Source of the DNA: Streptomyces termitum
GTDB lineage: Bacteria > Actinomycetota > Actinomycetes > Streptomycetales > Streptomycetaceae
DNA length: 64,000 nt
Direction of reading: 5' to 3'
Assembly (NCBI RefSeq): GCF_014650175.1
Contig: NZ_BMUL01000003.1
Coordinates: forward strand, 490,960-554,959
The notes beneath the pieces are model-generated. The model had not been told where the DNA came from. It was given only the letters and a program-made list of their open reading frames with translations, and did not search any database. Below, piece after piece: positions 9,445 through 19,045 of this stretch (position 1 is its first letter; each line of letters starts with the position of its first letter). The translations under genes were made by a program, and so were the position numbers.

Positions 9445-11712
9445 GTGCTGACATTCGACGACGTGGTCAACGCGCCCGTGGCCAAGCTGAAGCAGGCCGT
9501 GGACGACTGGACGACGATGGTCACCGACCTGGGGAAGCTGGCCGACGAGGCCAGGGACGGCATGCAGGCCAAGACCGACCGGGCCCAGTGGGCGGGCGTC
9601 AACTCCGACGTCACCCGGCCCTTCATCGCCAAGACCACCAAGGAGTTCGGCGACGCGCGGGCCCAGGCCGAGGGCATCAAGCTGATCCTCGCCGACGCCC
9701 ACACCTCCTTCAAGACCGCCAAGGACGCGCTGGTCAGGATCAGGGACGAGGAGGGCCCGGCCGCCGGCGTCCACGTGGACGCCCAGGGCAAGGTCACCCC
9801 CCGGTACGACCTCCAGGACGACGTGGCGGCCCGCCACGACCCCGACTACCCCGAGGCCCTGCGCAAGCAGAAGGAGGCCGTCGCCTCCTGGCAGCGCAAG
9901 ATAGACCGGATCGTCGAGGACTGCTCCGACGCCGACGACTCCCTGAAGCGCGCGCTCGCGGCGAACGTGAAGGACGACCACAACTTCAGCGCCCCGAAGT
10001 ACAAGACGCTCGACGCCGAGCAGGTCGACCGGGCCGCCGAACTCCTCAAGCAGGTCACCGGCGACGGCGGCACGGCGCGCAACGTGGAGGCGCTGAAGGA
10101 ACTCGAAGACCTGATGGACGACAACCGCGACGACCCCGAGTTCGCGACCGCGTTCTTCCGGAAGGTCGGCGCCGAGGGCACCCTCGACGCGTACGCCACG
10201 ATGGCGCTCGACTCCACCTCCCTCGGCCCGGCCGGCCAGAGCCGGGCCGACCTGGTCCGCAACATCCAGGGCGACATGGGCGCCATGCTCGGCCTGGCCA
10301 CCCAGCAGTCCACGCCGAACCATCTCGACATCACATGGACCAAGGAGCTCCTCCAGGCCGGTCGTAAGGAGCTCGACGTCCCCGGTGTCGGCTTCGCGAA
10401 GATCTACGGCTATCAGGCGCTGGGCAGCCTCCTCAGGGAGGGTGACTACGACAAGGACTTCCTGCTCGCGGTCGGCCGGGACATGGTCGCCCTGGACAAG
10501 CAGAACCCGGGCATGTGGTCCGAGTCCCTGCCCATGGACATGAAGGCCCGTATCAACCTGGACGAGACGGGCGGCAAGGGCTTCAACCCGCTCACCGGCC
10601 TGATGGAGGCCATGGCGCAGAACCCCGCCGCCTCCGCCGCCTTCTTCGACGACGCGATCCGCGAGGACACGAACAAGGACGGCATCGTCACCATCGAGGA
10701 CGATCCGATCAAGGGCAAGGGCGCGCAGGACGTCGTCGACTACATGCTGGACAAGAAGCCGTCCGACGACTGGTACGACATGGTCTCGTACGAGGAGCAG
10801 CACCCCGGCCAGCAGGCCATGGGCAACGCCCTGGAGGCGGCGGTCACCGGCCGGGTGCCGGGCGACGAGGACGCGCCGTCGGTCTCCCACACCAAGACCA
10901 TGGCCAGCGTCATGGAGAAGGTCGTCGCGAAGATCGGCGAGTCCCCGGACCTCGCCTCCGGCGACGGCCCGCTCAGCGGCATCGCCCCGAACCTCGGCAA
11001 CATGGCCGCCGAGTACATGCCGGACCTCCAGGCCACCGCCGAGAACGGCGCGGAGCGGATCAAGCCCTTCGGTGAGAAGGCCGAGTTCGAGAAGGACGTG
11101 ATGGCGCAGTTCCTCGGCTCGGTCGGCCAGGACCCCCAGGCGTACGGCGCGATCACCAACGCCCAGCAGGCGTACACCACGGCGCTCGTCTCGGACGTCT
11201 TCCAGAACCCGGAGAAGTACAGCGACACCGGCGAGGCCGTGCGCAACGCCGTCCACCCGGGCGGCGAGATCGCGGGCATGATGAGCGAGGCGCGGGCCCA
11301 GGCCGTCGTCGACGCGGCGGCCCGTGAGGACAGCGAGTACAACGAGAGCGTCGCGGAGAACTCGAAGTGGGCGAACCGCGTGATCGACCTCGTCGGGGCC
11401 AAGTACATCGAGATGCTGCCGGTGGGTGGCGATGTCATCGGTTGGATCAAGGAAGACATCAGCGAGTCCCTCGTGGAGAACGCGAAGCAGGACACAGTCG
11501 GGCCGGCCCGTAGGGAAGCCGCGTCGGACTACACGCAGGCTGAGAAGTTCGCCAAGGTCTCCGCCGCGCTCGCCGTGGAGCGGGCGGGGACGGCGGCCGG
11601 GCTCACGGACCAGCAGATCAAGGATTACCAGGGGTCCGCTTCGACCGAGACGGCTTCGGCGCACTCCATCGGTCGTGATTTCGCCGTCCTCCGGGTCTCG
11701 AAGGAGAAGTGA
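9445..11712 (+). CDS. Large WXG-domain protein of unknown function
   Basis: 755 residues. The first ~110 residues form a helical region with a W-A-G motif at residues 49-51 followed by a long helix, like an N-terminal WXG100/LXG module. The rest is mostly alpha-helical and acidic, with no signal peptide, membrane helix or recognised toxin motif. A DTNKDGIVTIEDDPI segment near residue 415 looks like a calcium-binding EF-hand loop (DxNxDGxxxxED). GTG 9445 is preferred over GTG 9430 because GGGGGGAAG lies at the right distance before it. The stop overlaps an alternative GTG of the lipoprotein gene. From memory it resembles Streptomyces DUF6571-type proteins; function unknown. Confidence 0.7.
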   Translation: MLTFDDVVNAPVAKLKQAVDDWTTMVTDLGKLADEARDGMQAKTDRAQWAGVNSDVTRPFIAKTTKEFGDARAQAEGIKLILADAHTSFKTAKDALVRIRDEEGPAAGVHVDAQGKVTPRYDLQDDVAARHDPDYPEALRKQKEAVASWQRKIDRIVEDCSDADDSLKRALAANVKDDHNFSAPKYKTLDAEQVDRAAELLKQVTGDGGTARNVEALKELEDLMDDNRDDPEFATAFFRKVGAEGTLDAYATMALDSTSLGPAGQSRADLVRNIQGDMGAMLGLATQQSTPNHLDITWTKELLQAGRKELDVPGVGFAKIYGYQALGSLLREGDYDKDFLLAVGRDMVALDKQNPGMWSESLPMDMKARINLDETGGKGFNPLTGLMEAMAQNPAASAAFFDDAIREDTNKDGIVTIEDDPIKGKGAQDVVDYMLDKKPSDDWYDMVSYEEQHPGQQAMGNALEAAVTGRVPGDEDAPSVSHTKTMASVMEKVVAKIGESPDLASGDGPLSGIAPNLGNMAAEYMPDLQATAENGAERIKPFGEKAEFEKDVMAQFLGSVGQDPQAYGAITNAQQAYTTALVSDVFQNPEKYSDTGEAVRNAVHPGGEIAGMMSEARAQAVVDAAAREDSEYNESVAENSKWANRVIDLVGAKYIEMLPVGGDVIGWIKEDISESLVENAKQDTVGPARREAASDYTQAEKFAKVSAALAVERAGTAAGLTDQQIKDYQGSASTETASAHSIGRDFAVLRVSKEK

Positions 11713-11714
11713 TC

Positions 11715-12290
11715 GTGCACCGTTTTCCCCGTAATGCTGTGGCGATGTCGACAGCTGTGGTGGTGGCAGGTCTTCTGGCCGGCTGTTCGGCCGGTGAGGA
11801 GAAGGCCGCCCCGAAACTGCCCGAGCGCGTCTGCTGGGGCGGCGCGCTCACCGGCGGCGACGTGGCTTCCTTCCTGCCCGCCGGGGACAAGGTCGAGTTC
11901 CAGCCCCGGTCCGGCCTGCCCTTCGCTCTCACGGAGGACCGCAAGTCCCAGACCTGCACCCTCGACATCGACGGAAGGACGAGGTTCCAGGTCACCGCCA
12001 ATCTGTGGAAGTTCGAGGACTCCATCGACTGGAGGTCGGTGGACTCGGCCAAGCCCAAGCCGCTCGACGTGGGAAAGAAGGGCATCATCTGGAACCACGG
12101 TGCCGCCTCCTACATCGTCTGCGAGCCCGCCAAGGATGCCGATACGCCGGGTAAGTACATCGACCTGGGCATCTATGTGGGCGACCCGTCCGACGAGGGC
12201 AAGCTCCAGGCCGCCCTGCCGAAGCTCATGAAGGAACTGGTCGCCTTCGCCCAGCGCGAGCTGAAGTGCCCTGCCGGAGCCGCCTCGTAA
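11715..12290 (+). CDS. Secreted lipoprotein
   Basis: 191 residues. The signal peptide has an Arg-containing n-region (VHRFPRN), a hydrophobic core (AMSTAVVVAGL) and a lipobox LAGC, so the mature protein should be anchored by its lipidated Cys outside the membrane. The mature domain holds three further Cys residues (VCWGG, QTCTL, IVCEP) plus one near the C-terminus, possibly disulfide-bonded. GTG 11715 was chosen because AAGGAG at 11701-11706 is 8 bases upstream; GTG 11709, overlapping the upstream stop, is too close to that site. It is the third gene of the putative secretion set. No enzymatic motif was recognised; it may be DUF3558-like. Confidence 0.75.
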   Translation: MHRFPRNAVAMSTAVVVAGLLAGCSAGEEKAAPKLPERVCWGGALTGGDVASFLPAGDKVEFQPRSGLPFALTEDRKSQTCTLDIDGRTRFQVTANLWKFEDSIDWRSVDSAKPKPLDVGKKGIIWNHGAASYIVCEPAKDADTPGKYIDLGIYVGDPSDEGKLQAALPKLMKELVAFAQRELKCPAGAAS

Positions 12291-12430
12291 CGGGCTTCCC
12301 TGTGCATGACATTACGTGACGGGTCGGGACCTTCCCCGTACCCCTGTGAGGATCGCCACGAAACGGGCAAACGATCACGTTTGGCTGCGACAGTGGGCCG
12401 CGAGCACCGATCCAGCAGGGAGCACGTCCA

Positions 12431-14827
12431 TTGGCAGCCATCGCCCGATGGTGCGTCCGGCACCGTCTCGTCGTCGTCCTCCTGTGGTTCCTCGCGCTGG
12501 TCGGGGTCGGCGGCGCCGCCGCCTTCGCCGGCAGCGCGTACTCCAACGACTACGAGGCCCCCGGCACCGAGTCGGGGCGCGCCACCGCGCTCCTCGACCG
12601 GGGCTTCCAGGGCCTCGGCGGCGACACCGACACGATCGTCTGGCACACCGAGCGTGGCAGCGTCCGCGCCGACGCCGTGCAGGAGCGGATCGGGCCCGTG
12701 CTGGAGAAGGTGGCGGGGCTGCCCGGCGTCGCCGCCGTCACCTCCCCGTACGGCGACCGGGCGGCCCGGGGCCAGGTCAGCGAGGACGGCCGGACCGCGT
12801 ACGCCACCGTCACCTTCCGCGAGCAGGCCGACGACATCCCCGTCGAGCAGGCCCGCGCCCTCGTCGACACGGCGAAGGCGGCGCAGACGGACGGCCTGCG
12901 GGTCGAGCTCGGCGGCAGCGCCGTCGCCCTCACCGAGGCCCCCGGCGCGCATCTGTCCGAGGCGGTCGGGGTCGCGGTCGCCGCGATCGTCCTCTTCCTG
13001 GCCTTCGGCTCCCTCGCCGCCTCCCTGCTGCCGATCGCGACCGCCCTGGTCAGCGTGGGCATCGCCGCCTCGGGCATCGTGCTCCTGGGCCACCTGATGA
13101 CGGTCGCGGACTTCGCGCCCATGCTCGGCATGCTCATCGGCCTCGGCGTCGGCATCGACTACGCGCTGTTCATCGTCACCCGGCACCGCAAGGGCCTCAA
13201 ACGCGGCCTGGGGGTCCCCGAGGCCGCCGAGACGGCCGTGGCCACCACCGGCCGCGCCGTGGTCTTCGCCGGTGCCACCGTCTGCATCGCCCTCCTCGGC
13301 ATGCTCATCCTCCGGCTGAGCTTCCTCAACGGCGTCGCGATCGCGGCCTCGCTCACCGTGGTCCTCACCGTCGCCGCCTCGGTCACCCTGCTGCCCGCGC
13401 TGCTCGCGTACATCGGGCCGCGCGCCCTGTCCCGGCGCGAGCGCCGCGTCCTCGCCGAGCACGGCCCCCGGCCCGAGTCGCCGACCGGTCTCGCGGCCCG
13501 CTGGTCCGCCTTCGTCGAGCGGCACCCGAAGCTGCTGGGGGCGGTCGCCGCCGTCGTCATGACGGTCCTCGCGCTGCCCACCCTCTCGCTCCACCTGGGC
13601 ACCTCCGACCAGGGCAACAACCCGGCCTCCGCCACCACCCGGCAGGCGTACGACCTGCTCGCCGACGGCTTCGGCCCCGGCGTCAACGGCCCCCTCACCC
13701 TCGTCGCGGGCATCGACGGCGCCGACGACCGGCTCGCCCTCGACCGGCTGCCGGCCGCGCTCTCGGCGGCCAAGGGCGTCGCCGAGGTCTCCCCGGTCAC
13801 CTACAACGCCGCCGGTGACACCGCCCTGCTCACCGTCGTGCCCGACTCCGCGCCGCAGTCCCGGGACACCAGCGACCTCGTCGACCGGCTCCGCCAGGAC
13901 GTGATCCCCACCGTGGCGGACGGCACCTCCCTGGAGGTGCACGTCGGCGGCATCACCGCCTCGTACGACGACTTCGCCGAGGTCGTCGTCGGCAAGCTGC
14001 CGCTGTTCGTCGGCGCCGTCGTCACCCTCGGCTGCCTGCTCCTGCTGCTGGCCTTCCGGTCGATCGGCATCCCGCTCAAGGCCGCCGCGATGAACGTCGC
14101 GGCCGTCGCCGCCGCCTTCGGGATCGTCGTCGCGGTCTTCCAGTGGGGCTGGGGCGCCGAGCTCCTCGGCCTGGGCAGCGCGGGCCCGATCGAACCCTTC
14201 CTCCCGGTGATCATGGTCTCGGTCCTCTTCGGCCTCTCCATGGACTACCAGGTCTTCCTGGTCAGCCGGATGTACGAGGAGTGGCTGGAGACCGGCGACA
14301 ACCGGCGGGCCGTCCGGGTCGGCCTCGCCGAGACCAGCCGGGTGATCAACTCCGCGGCGGTCATCATGATCGCGGTCTTCCTCGCCTTCGTCCTCTCCGG
14401 CGACCGGGTCATCGCCATGTTCGGCATCGCGCTGGCCGCCGCCGTCGCCCTCGACGCCTTCGTCCTGCGGACCCTCCTCGTGCCCGCCCTCATGCACCTG
14501 CTCGGCGGCGCGAACTGGTGGCTGCCGAAGGGGCTCGACCGCGTCCTGCCCCGCATCAGCATCGAGCCGCCCGAGTGCCGGGCCGCCGCCGACGCCCGCG
14601 ACGGCGACCGCACGACCGGGTCCACGGACGCCGCCGGTACGGAAGCCGCCGGAGCCCCCGCGGCCCGGGACGGCCGCACCGGAGCCCGTACGGAAGCCGC
14701 CGCCGGAGCCCGTACCGATGTCCGTACGGCCGTCCCGGAGGCGGACGCCCGTGCGAGGATTCCCGGGCAGCGCTCGACCGTACCGACCACGGAGGAGAAC
14801 GACGATGTTCGCGACATCGCTGGGTGA
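12431..14827 (+). CDS. MMPL-family (RND-type) membrane transporter
   Basis: 798 residues from TTG 12431, with AGGGAG upstream. The architecture is the MMPL duplication: an N-terminal helix (LVVVLLWFLALVGVGGAAAF), an extracellular domain to about residue 175, five helices containing the family signature GLGVGIDYALFIVTRHR near residue 240, a second extracellular domain, and a second helix bundle with FGLSMDYQVFLVSRMYEEW near residue 605. The two D-Y pairs in those motifs are the proton-relay residues of this family. Such proteins export lipids, siderophores or drugs using proton motive force; the substrate is not evident. The C-terminal ~70 residues are a disordered Ala/Thr/Arg tail that overlaps the next gene by 23 bases. 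Confidence 0.9.
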   Translation: MAAIARWCVRHRLVVVLLWFLALVGVGGAAAFAGSAYSNDYEAPGTESGRATALLDRGFQGLGGDTDTIVWHTERGSVRADAVQERIGPVLEKVAGLPGVAAVTSPYGDRAARGQVSEDGRTAYATVTFREQADDIPVEQARALVDTAKAAQTDGLRVELGGSAVALTEAPGAHLSEAVGVAVAAIVLFLAFGSLAASLLPIATALVSVGIAASGIVLLGHLMTVADFAPMLGMLIGLGVGIDYALFIVTRHRKGLKRGLGVPEAAETAVATTGRAVVFAGATVCIALLGMLILRLSFLNGVAIAASLTVVLTVAASVTLLPALLAYIGPRALSRRERRVLAEHGPRPESPTGLAARWSAFVERHPKLLGAVAAVVMTVLALPTLSLHLGTSDQGNNPASATTRQAYDLLADGFGPGVNGPLTLVAGIDGADDRLALDRLPAALSAAKGVAEVSPVTYNAAGDTALLTVVPDSAPQSRDTSDLVDRLRQDVIPTVADGTSLEVHVGGITASYDDFAEVVVGKLPLFVGAVVTLGCLLLLLAFRSIGIPLKAAAMNVAAVAAAFGIVVAVFQWGWGAELLGLGSAGPIEPFLPVIMVSVLFGLSMDYQVFLVSRMYEEWLETGDNRRAVRVGLAETSRVINSAAVIMIAVFLAFVLSGDRVIAMFGIALAAAVALDAFVLRTLLVPALMHLLGGANWWLPKGLDRVLPRISIEPPECRAAADARDGDRTTGSTDAAGTEAAGAPAARDGRTGARTEAAAGARTDVRTAVPEADARARIPGQRSTVPTTEENDDVRDIAG

Positions 14828-15383
14828 CGACGGCGCCGAGCTGCGGCCGCTGGAGCCGTGGCAGGCCGAGGAGTTCCTCGCCCACATGGACCGGGGCCGG
14901 GAGTTCGTCGGCGAGCACATCGCCCTCGCCGACGCCGTCCACGACCTCGACTCCGCCCGCGCCTTCCTCCGCGCCTACGCCGACAAGGCCGCGAGCGACA
15001 CCGGCCGCCTGTACGGCATCTGGAGCGACGGCACCCTCGTCGGCGGCGTCCTCCTGCGCACCATGGACGTCGCCGCGGGCACCGCCGAGGCCGGCTGCTG
15101 GCTGGAGCCGTCCGCCGCCGGACGCGGCCTGATCACCCGGGCCTGCCGGCTCCTGATCGACTGGGTCGTCGAGGTCCGCGGCCTCCACCGCGTCGAATGG
15201 CTGGCCTCCTCGGAGAACGCCCCCAGCATCGCCGTCGCCCGCCGCCTCGGCATGACCCGCGAGGGCGTCCTGCGGGAGAACTACCCGCACCGGGGCGTCC
15301 GCACCGACACCGAGGTCTGGGCCGTCCTCGCCCCCGAATGGCGGGCCGCCCGGGGGGTTCCTTCAGGCGTACGGGGCGCCTAA
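14805..15383 (+). CDS. GNAT family N-acetyltransferase (RimJ/RimL type)
   Basis: 192 residues from ATG 14805 with GGAGGAGAAC upstream. The RimJ/L-like acetyltransferase features are LRPLEPWQAEEFLAHMDR at the N-terminus, the central strands GTLVGGVLLRTMD and AEAGCWLEPSAAGRGLITRA (acetyl-CoA binding loop SAAGRGL), and the closing ENAPSIAVARRLGMTREGVLREN motif. It probably acetylates the N-terminus of a ribosomal protein, or a small molecule. It begins inside the 3' end of the MMPL gene, so translation is likely coupled. No target can be inferred. Confidence 0.88.
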   Translation: MFATSLGDDGAELRPLEPWQAEEFLAHMDRGREFVGEHIALADAVHDLDSARAFLRAYADKAASDTGRLYGIWSDGTLVGGVLLRTMDVAAGTAEAGCWLEPSAAGRGLITRACRLLIDWVVEVRGLHRVEWLASSENAPSIAVARRLGMTREGVLRENYPHRGVRTDTEVWAVLAPEWRAARGVPSGVRGA

Positions 15384-15525
15384 GGACCCCCGGCACCCGG
15401 CCTAAGGCCCCCCGGGGCCCGAACATGCGGCACCCGCCCGATGCTCCGGCACCCCCTGGGCGAGGAAGGTGAAGGCATCGCGAAAAGCGATACCGACACC
15501 GACGCCGCACCCCAGGGAGCACCCC

Positions 15526-15696
15526 GTGTTCGTCTACGAACTCCACCGCGCCGAGCACGCCGAACTCGTCCGCGAGGCCGCCGCCCAGCGCCTCGGCCGG
15601 GAGGCCGCCCGCGCCGCCCGGGGCCGCCGGACCGCCGGCCGGGAATCCGAACGGGAGGCGAGTACCGGGAAGGACCGCTACGCCACCACCGCGTGA
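15526..15696 (+). CDS. Small conserved basic protein
   Basis: 56 residues from GTG 15526, with CAGGGAG six to seven bases upstream; the in-frame ATG at 15469 lacks such a site. The sequence starts VFVYELHRAEHAELVREAAAQ and is rich in Arg, Ala and Glu, probably one long amphipathic helix. From memory, short proteins opening like this recur in Streptomyces, but no function is known to me. It ends 7 bases before the LuxR regulator gene and may be cotranscribed with it. Confidence 0.6.
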   Translation: MFVYELHRAEHAELVREAAAQRLGREAARAARGRRTAGRESEREASTGKDRYATTA

Positions 15697-15703
15697 CCCC
15701 CAC

Positions 15704-18700
15704 ATGACAAGCGCACCGGCCGCCTGTGCGATGCTCGGCGCCGTGGAGACCAGGTCCGTCAGCCCCGTCTTCGTCGGCCGCGCCGGCGAACTCACCGCCC
15801 TCACCGAGGCGCTCTCCCGCGCGACCGCGGGAGAGCCCCAGGCGCTCCTCGTCGGCGGCGAGGCGGGGGTCGGCAAGACCCGGCTGGTCGAGGAGTTCCT
15901 CGACGCGGCCCGCGCCGCCGGGGCCGTCGTCGCCCTCGGCGGCTGCGTCGAGCTCGGCGCCGACGGCCTCCCCTTCGCCCCCTTCGCGACCGCCCTGCGC
16001 ACCCTCCGCCGCGTCCTCCCCGCCGAACTCGCCGCCGCCGCCGACGGCCAGGAGGGCGAACTCGCCCGGCTGCTGCCCGAACTCGGCGACCCCGGCGGCC
16101 CCGACCCCTCCGACGAGGACGCCACCGCCCGCCTCTTCGAACTCACCGTCCGCCTCCTCGAACGGCTCGCCGCCGACCGCACCCTCGTCCTCGTCCTGGA
16201 GGACCTGCACTGGGCCGACGCCTCCACCCGCCACCTCCTCACCTACCTCCTGCGCACCCTCCACCGGGGCCGCGTCGTGGTCGTCGCCACCTACCGCGCC
16301 GACGACATCCACCGCCGCCACCCGCTCCGCCCCCTCCTCGCCGAACTCGACCGGATGCGCACCATCCGCCGCATCGAGCTCGCCCGCTTCACCCGCGCCG
16401 AGGTGCACCGCCAGCTCACCGGCATCCTCGCCGCCGACCCCGGGCCCGCCCTCGCCGAGGAGATCTTCGAGCGCTCCGACGGCAACGCCTTCTTCGTCGA
16501 GGAACTCGCCGCCTCCCGCAGCTGCCGCGAAGGCACCGGCCCCCTCAGTGACTCCCTCCGCGACCTCCTCCTGGTCCGCGTCGAGACCCTCCCCGAGGAC
16601 GCCCAGCGGGTCGCCCGGATCGTCGCCGAGGGCGGCTCCACCGTCGAGTACGGGCTCCTCGCCGCCACCGCCCGGCTCACCGAGGACGACCTCATCGAGG
16701 CCCTGCGCGCCGCCGTCGGCGCCAACATCCTCCTCGCCGTCCCCGACGGCGACGGCTACCGCTTCCGCCACTCCCTGGTCCGTGAGGCCGTCAGCGACGA
16801 CCTGCTGCCCGGCGAACGCTCCCGCCTCAACCGCCGCTACGCCGAGGCCCTCGAAGCCGACCCCGGCCTCGTCCGCCCCGACGAGCGGGCCACCCGCCTC
16901 GCCACGTACTGGTACCACGCCCACGACCCGGCCAAGGCGCTGCCCGCCGTCCTCGACGCCGCCGTCGCCACCCGCAAGCGCCACGCCCACGCCGAACGGC
17001 TCCGCCTCCTGGAGCGGGCCATGGAACTCTGGGACGAGGCCCCCGCCGAGGTCCGCGCCGCCCTCCGCCCCGTCGACTACGCCGAGTCCTACCCGCCCTG
17101 CGGCTGCGACCCGGACACCACCCCGCTCAGCCGCCTCGACCTGCTCGCCGAGGCCGCCGTCGCCGCCCGCCTCTGCGGCGAACGCGAACGCGCCCTCAAG
17201 ATCGGCAAGATGGCCCTCCGGCTGCTCGACGACGAAGAAGAGCACGACCCCCTGCGCGCCGCCTGGTTCTGGACCGAGCAGGCCCGCCTCCAGTCCACCC
17301 TGGGCCGCGGCGACGGCTGGGCCGAGATCGCCCGCGCCCAGGAACTCGTCAAGGGCCTCCCGCCGTCCGCCGTGCACGCCGTCGTCCTCGCCGGCGCCGC
17401 CGGCTGGGGCATGCTCCGCAACCCCGGACCCGACTCCCTCGCCGCCGCCGAACGCGCCGTCGAGTACGCCCGCCTGGTCCGCGCCGAAGCCACCGAGCTC
17501 AACGCCCGCCTCACCCTCGGCACCATCATGGTCGCCGCGGGCGAACGCGACGCGGGCCTCGCCGAGATGCACGCCGTACGCGAACGGACCACCGCCCTCG
17601 GCCACTTCCACGAGGCCGCCCGCGCCCACATCAACATCGTCTCCGCCCTCGAATCCCTCGGCCGCTCCGCCGAGGCCGTCGCCCTCGCCGACGCCGGCAT
17701 CGAACTGGCCCGCACCCGCGGCCTCGTCGACTCCACCGCCTGGCTCCGCGGGAACAAGGCCGAGTCCCTCCAGTCCCTCGGCCGCTGGGACGAGGCCCGC
17801 GCCGAGGCCGAACGCCTCCTCGCCTCCGCCACCAGCACCAAGCCCCGCGGCTCCGCCCACCTCCGGCTCGCCCAGATCGCCGCCGACCGCGGCGAGACCG
17901 CCACCGCCGCCCGCCACCTCGCCGAGGCCGCCGCCGTCTACGGCAGCCGCGACCCCATCCCGCAGTACACCCTGCCCCTGGCCGCCACCGCGGTCGCCCT
18001 CGCCGCCGCCGGGGGCCGCCTCGCCGAGGTCCGGGACCGGATCGCCACCGCCGCCGGCACCGGCTTCCCGCCCGGCACCCACCGCTACGGCTGGCCCCTC
18101 GTCCTCGCCGCCGCCACCGCCGAGGCCGACGCCCGGGGCCTGCCCGCCGCCGAGGACGGCCGCGCCGACGCCCTCGCCGCGCTCCGCCGCTGCGTCCGCG
18201 CCCTCGCCACCCCCGCGCCCGTCTGGGCCGCCCACGCGGTCCAGGTCGCCGAGGAGCTCGCCCGCGCCGAGGACCGCGAGACCTCCGCCCGCTGGGCCGA
18301 GGCCGTCGAGGCGTGGACCCCGCTCGACCGGCCCCACCAGCTGGCCCGCGCCCGCCACCGGCTCGCCGACGTCCTGCTGGCCGAGGGGGGCCGCCGGGAG
18401 GAGGCCGCCGCCCTGCTGCGGCAGGCCCACGCCGTCGCCACCGCCCTCGGCGCCCGCCCGCTGAGCGAGGACACCGAACTCCTCGCCGCCCGCGCCCGGC
18501 TCTCCCTCACCGCCGGGGACGCCCCCGGCGCCCCGGCGCGGCCCGGCGACGGCTTCGGCCTCACCCCGCGCGAGCGGGACGTGCTGGCCCTGGTCGCGGC
18601 CGGCCGCAGCAACCGGCAGATCGCCGGGGAACTCTTCATCTCACCGAAGACCGCCAGCGTCCACGTCTCGAACATCCTTGCCAAGCTCGGCGTCTCCGGC

Positions 18701-18757
18701 CGGGGCGAAGCCGCCGCCCTGGCCCACCGCCTCCACCTCCTCACCACCCCCGACTGA
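15704..18757 (+). CDS. Large AAA-ATPase LuxR-type (LAL) transcriptional regulator
   Basis: 1017 residues. An N-terminal AAA module has a Walker A loop, GGEAGVGKT, near residues 51-59 and a Walker B-like LVLVLEDLHWAD near residue 165. The middle is a long helical repeat (TPR-like) region, and the last ~70 residues are a LuxR helix-turn-helix (LTPRERDVLALVAAGRSNRQIA, then SPKTASVHVSNILAKL). This is the LAL (MalT-like) architecture used by ATP-dependent activators of metabolism or antibiotic clusters. Start uncertain: ATG 15704 has no ribosome site, and GTG 15742 could be a leaderless start. Its 3' end overlaps the convergent DUF6191-like gene by 117 bases. Target genes are not evident from context. 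Confidence 0.9.
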   Translation: MTSAPAACAMLGAVETRSVSPVFVGRAGELTALTEALSRATAGEPQALLVGGEAGVGKTRLVEEFLDAARAAGAVVALGGCVELGADGLPFAPFATALRTLRRVLPAELAAAADGQEGELARLLPELGDPGGPDPSDEDATARLFELTVRLLERLAADRTLVLVLEDLHWADASTRHLLTYLLRTLHRGRVVVVATYRADDIHRRHPLRPLLAELDRMRTIRRIELARFTRAEVHRQLTGILAADPGPALAEEIFERSDGNAFFVEELAASRSCREGTGPLSDSLRDLLLVRVETLPEDAQRVARIVAEGGSTVEYGLLAATARLTEDDLIEALRAAVGANILLAVPDGDGYRFRHSLVREAVSDDLLPGERSRLNRRYAEALEADPGLVRPDERATRLATYWYHAHDPAKALPAVLDAAVATRKRHAHAERLRLLERAMELWDEAPAEVRAALRPVDYAESYPPCGCDPDTTPLSRLDLLAEAAVAARLCGERERALKIGKMALRLLDDEEEHDPLRAAWFWTEQARLQSTLGRGDGWAEIARAQELVKGLPPSAVHAVVLAGAAGWGMLRNPGPDSLAAAERAVEYARLVRAEATELNARLTLGTIMVAAGERDAGLAEMHAVRERTTALGHFHEAARAHINIVSALESLGRSAEAVALADAGIELARTRGLVDSTAWLRGNKAESLQSLGRWDEARAEAERLLASATSTKPRGSAHLRLAQIAADRGETATAARHLAEAAAVYGSRDPIPQYTLPLAATAVALAAAGGRLAEVRDRIATAAGTGFPPGTHRYGWPLVLAAATAEADARGLPAAEDGRADALAALRRCVRALATPAPVWAAHAVQVAEELARAEDRETSARWAEAVEAWTPLDRPHQLARARHRLADVLLAEGGRREEAAALLRQAHAVATALGARPLSEDTELLAARARLSLTAGDAPGAPARPGDGFGLTPRERDVLALVAAGRSNRQIAGELFISPKTASVHVSNILAKLGVSGRGEAAALAHRLHLLTTPD

Positions 18758-19036
18758 CCCCGCGCCCCCGCCCGCCGCCGAGCCGGGTGCCGCGCCCGCG
18801 TCCGTCCCCGGCTCCGCGCCCGCCCCCGTACCCCTGCCCGGCTCCGTGCCAGGGACCGCCCCCGGCTCCGCGCCCGAACCCGGCACCCGTATCGTCACGC
18901 GGCCCGAGGAGAGGTCTATCGGGCCGCGCGACGGGTCGGCGTCGCCCGCGTCCTCGCGGGTCAGGGCCAGGCGCCGCCGCTCCTCCTCGGCGTGCCGGCG
19001 CCCCGGCGCGAAGAACTCGTCCAGTCCACCGAACAC
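18641..19036 (-). CDS. DUF6191-like small protein with glycine/proline-rich tail
   Basis: 131 residues. The N-terminal ~50 residues (DEFFAPGRRHAEEERRRL, then DAGDADPSRGPIDLSSGRVTIR) match, from memory, a short Streptomyces family, DUF6191; the remainder is a low-complexity Gly/Pro/Glu/Ala tail. GTG 19036 is preferred because GAGGA lies six bases before it; GTG 19042 abuts the same site. It starts just after the sugar dehydrogenase stop, so the two are coupled. Its tail runs antisense through the last 117 bases of the LuxR gene, so the true C-terminus may have been extended by loss of an earlier stop. Function unknown. Confidence 0.6.
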   Translation of the reverse strand: MFGGLDEFFAPGRRHAEEERRRLALTREDAGDADPSRGPIDLSSGRVTIRVPGSGAEPGAVPGTEPGRGTGAGAEPGTDAGAAPGSAAGGGAGSVGGGEEVEAVGQGGGFAPAGDAELGKDVRDVDAGGLR

Positions 19037-19045
19037 GCCCACTCC

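Noticed and set aside
15380..18430. 1016-residue open frame antisense to the LuxR gene
   Set aside because: Gly-rich shadow of the LuxR reading frame; no recognisable domain.
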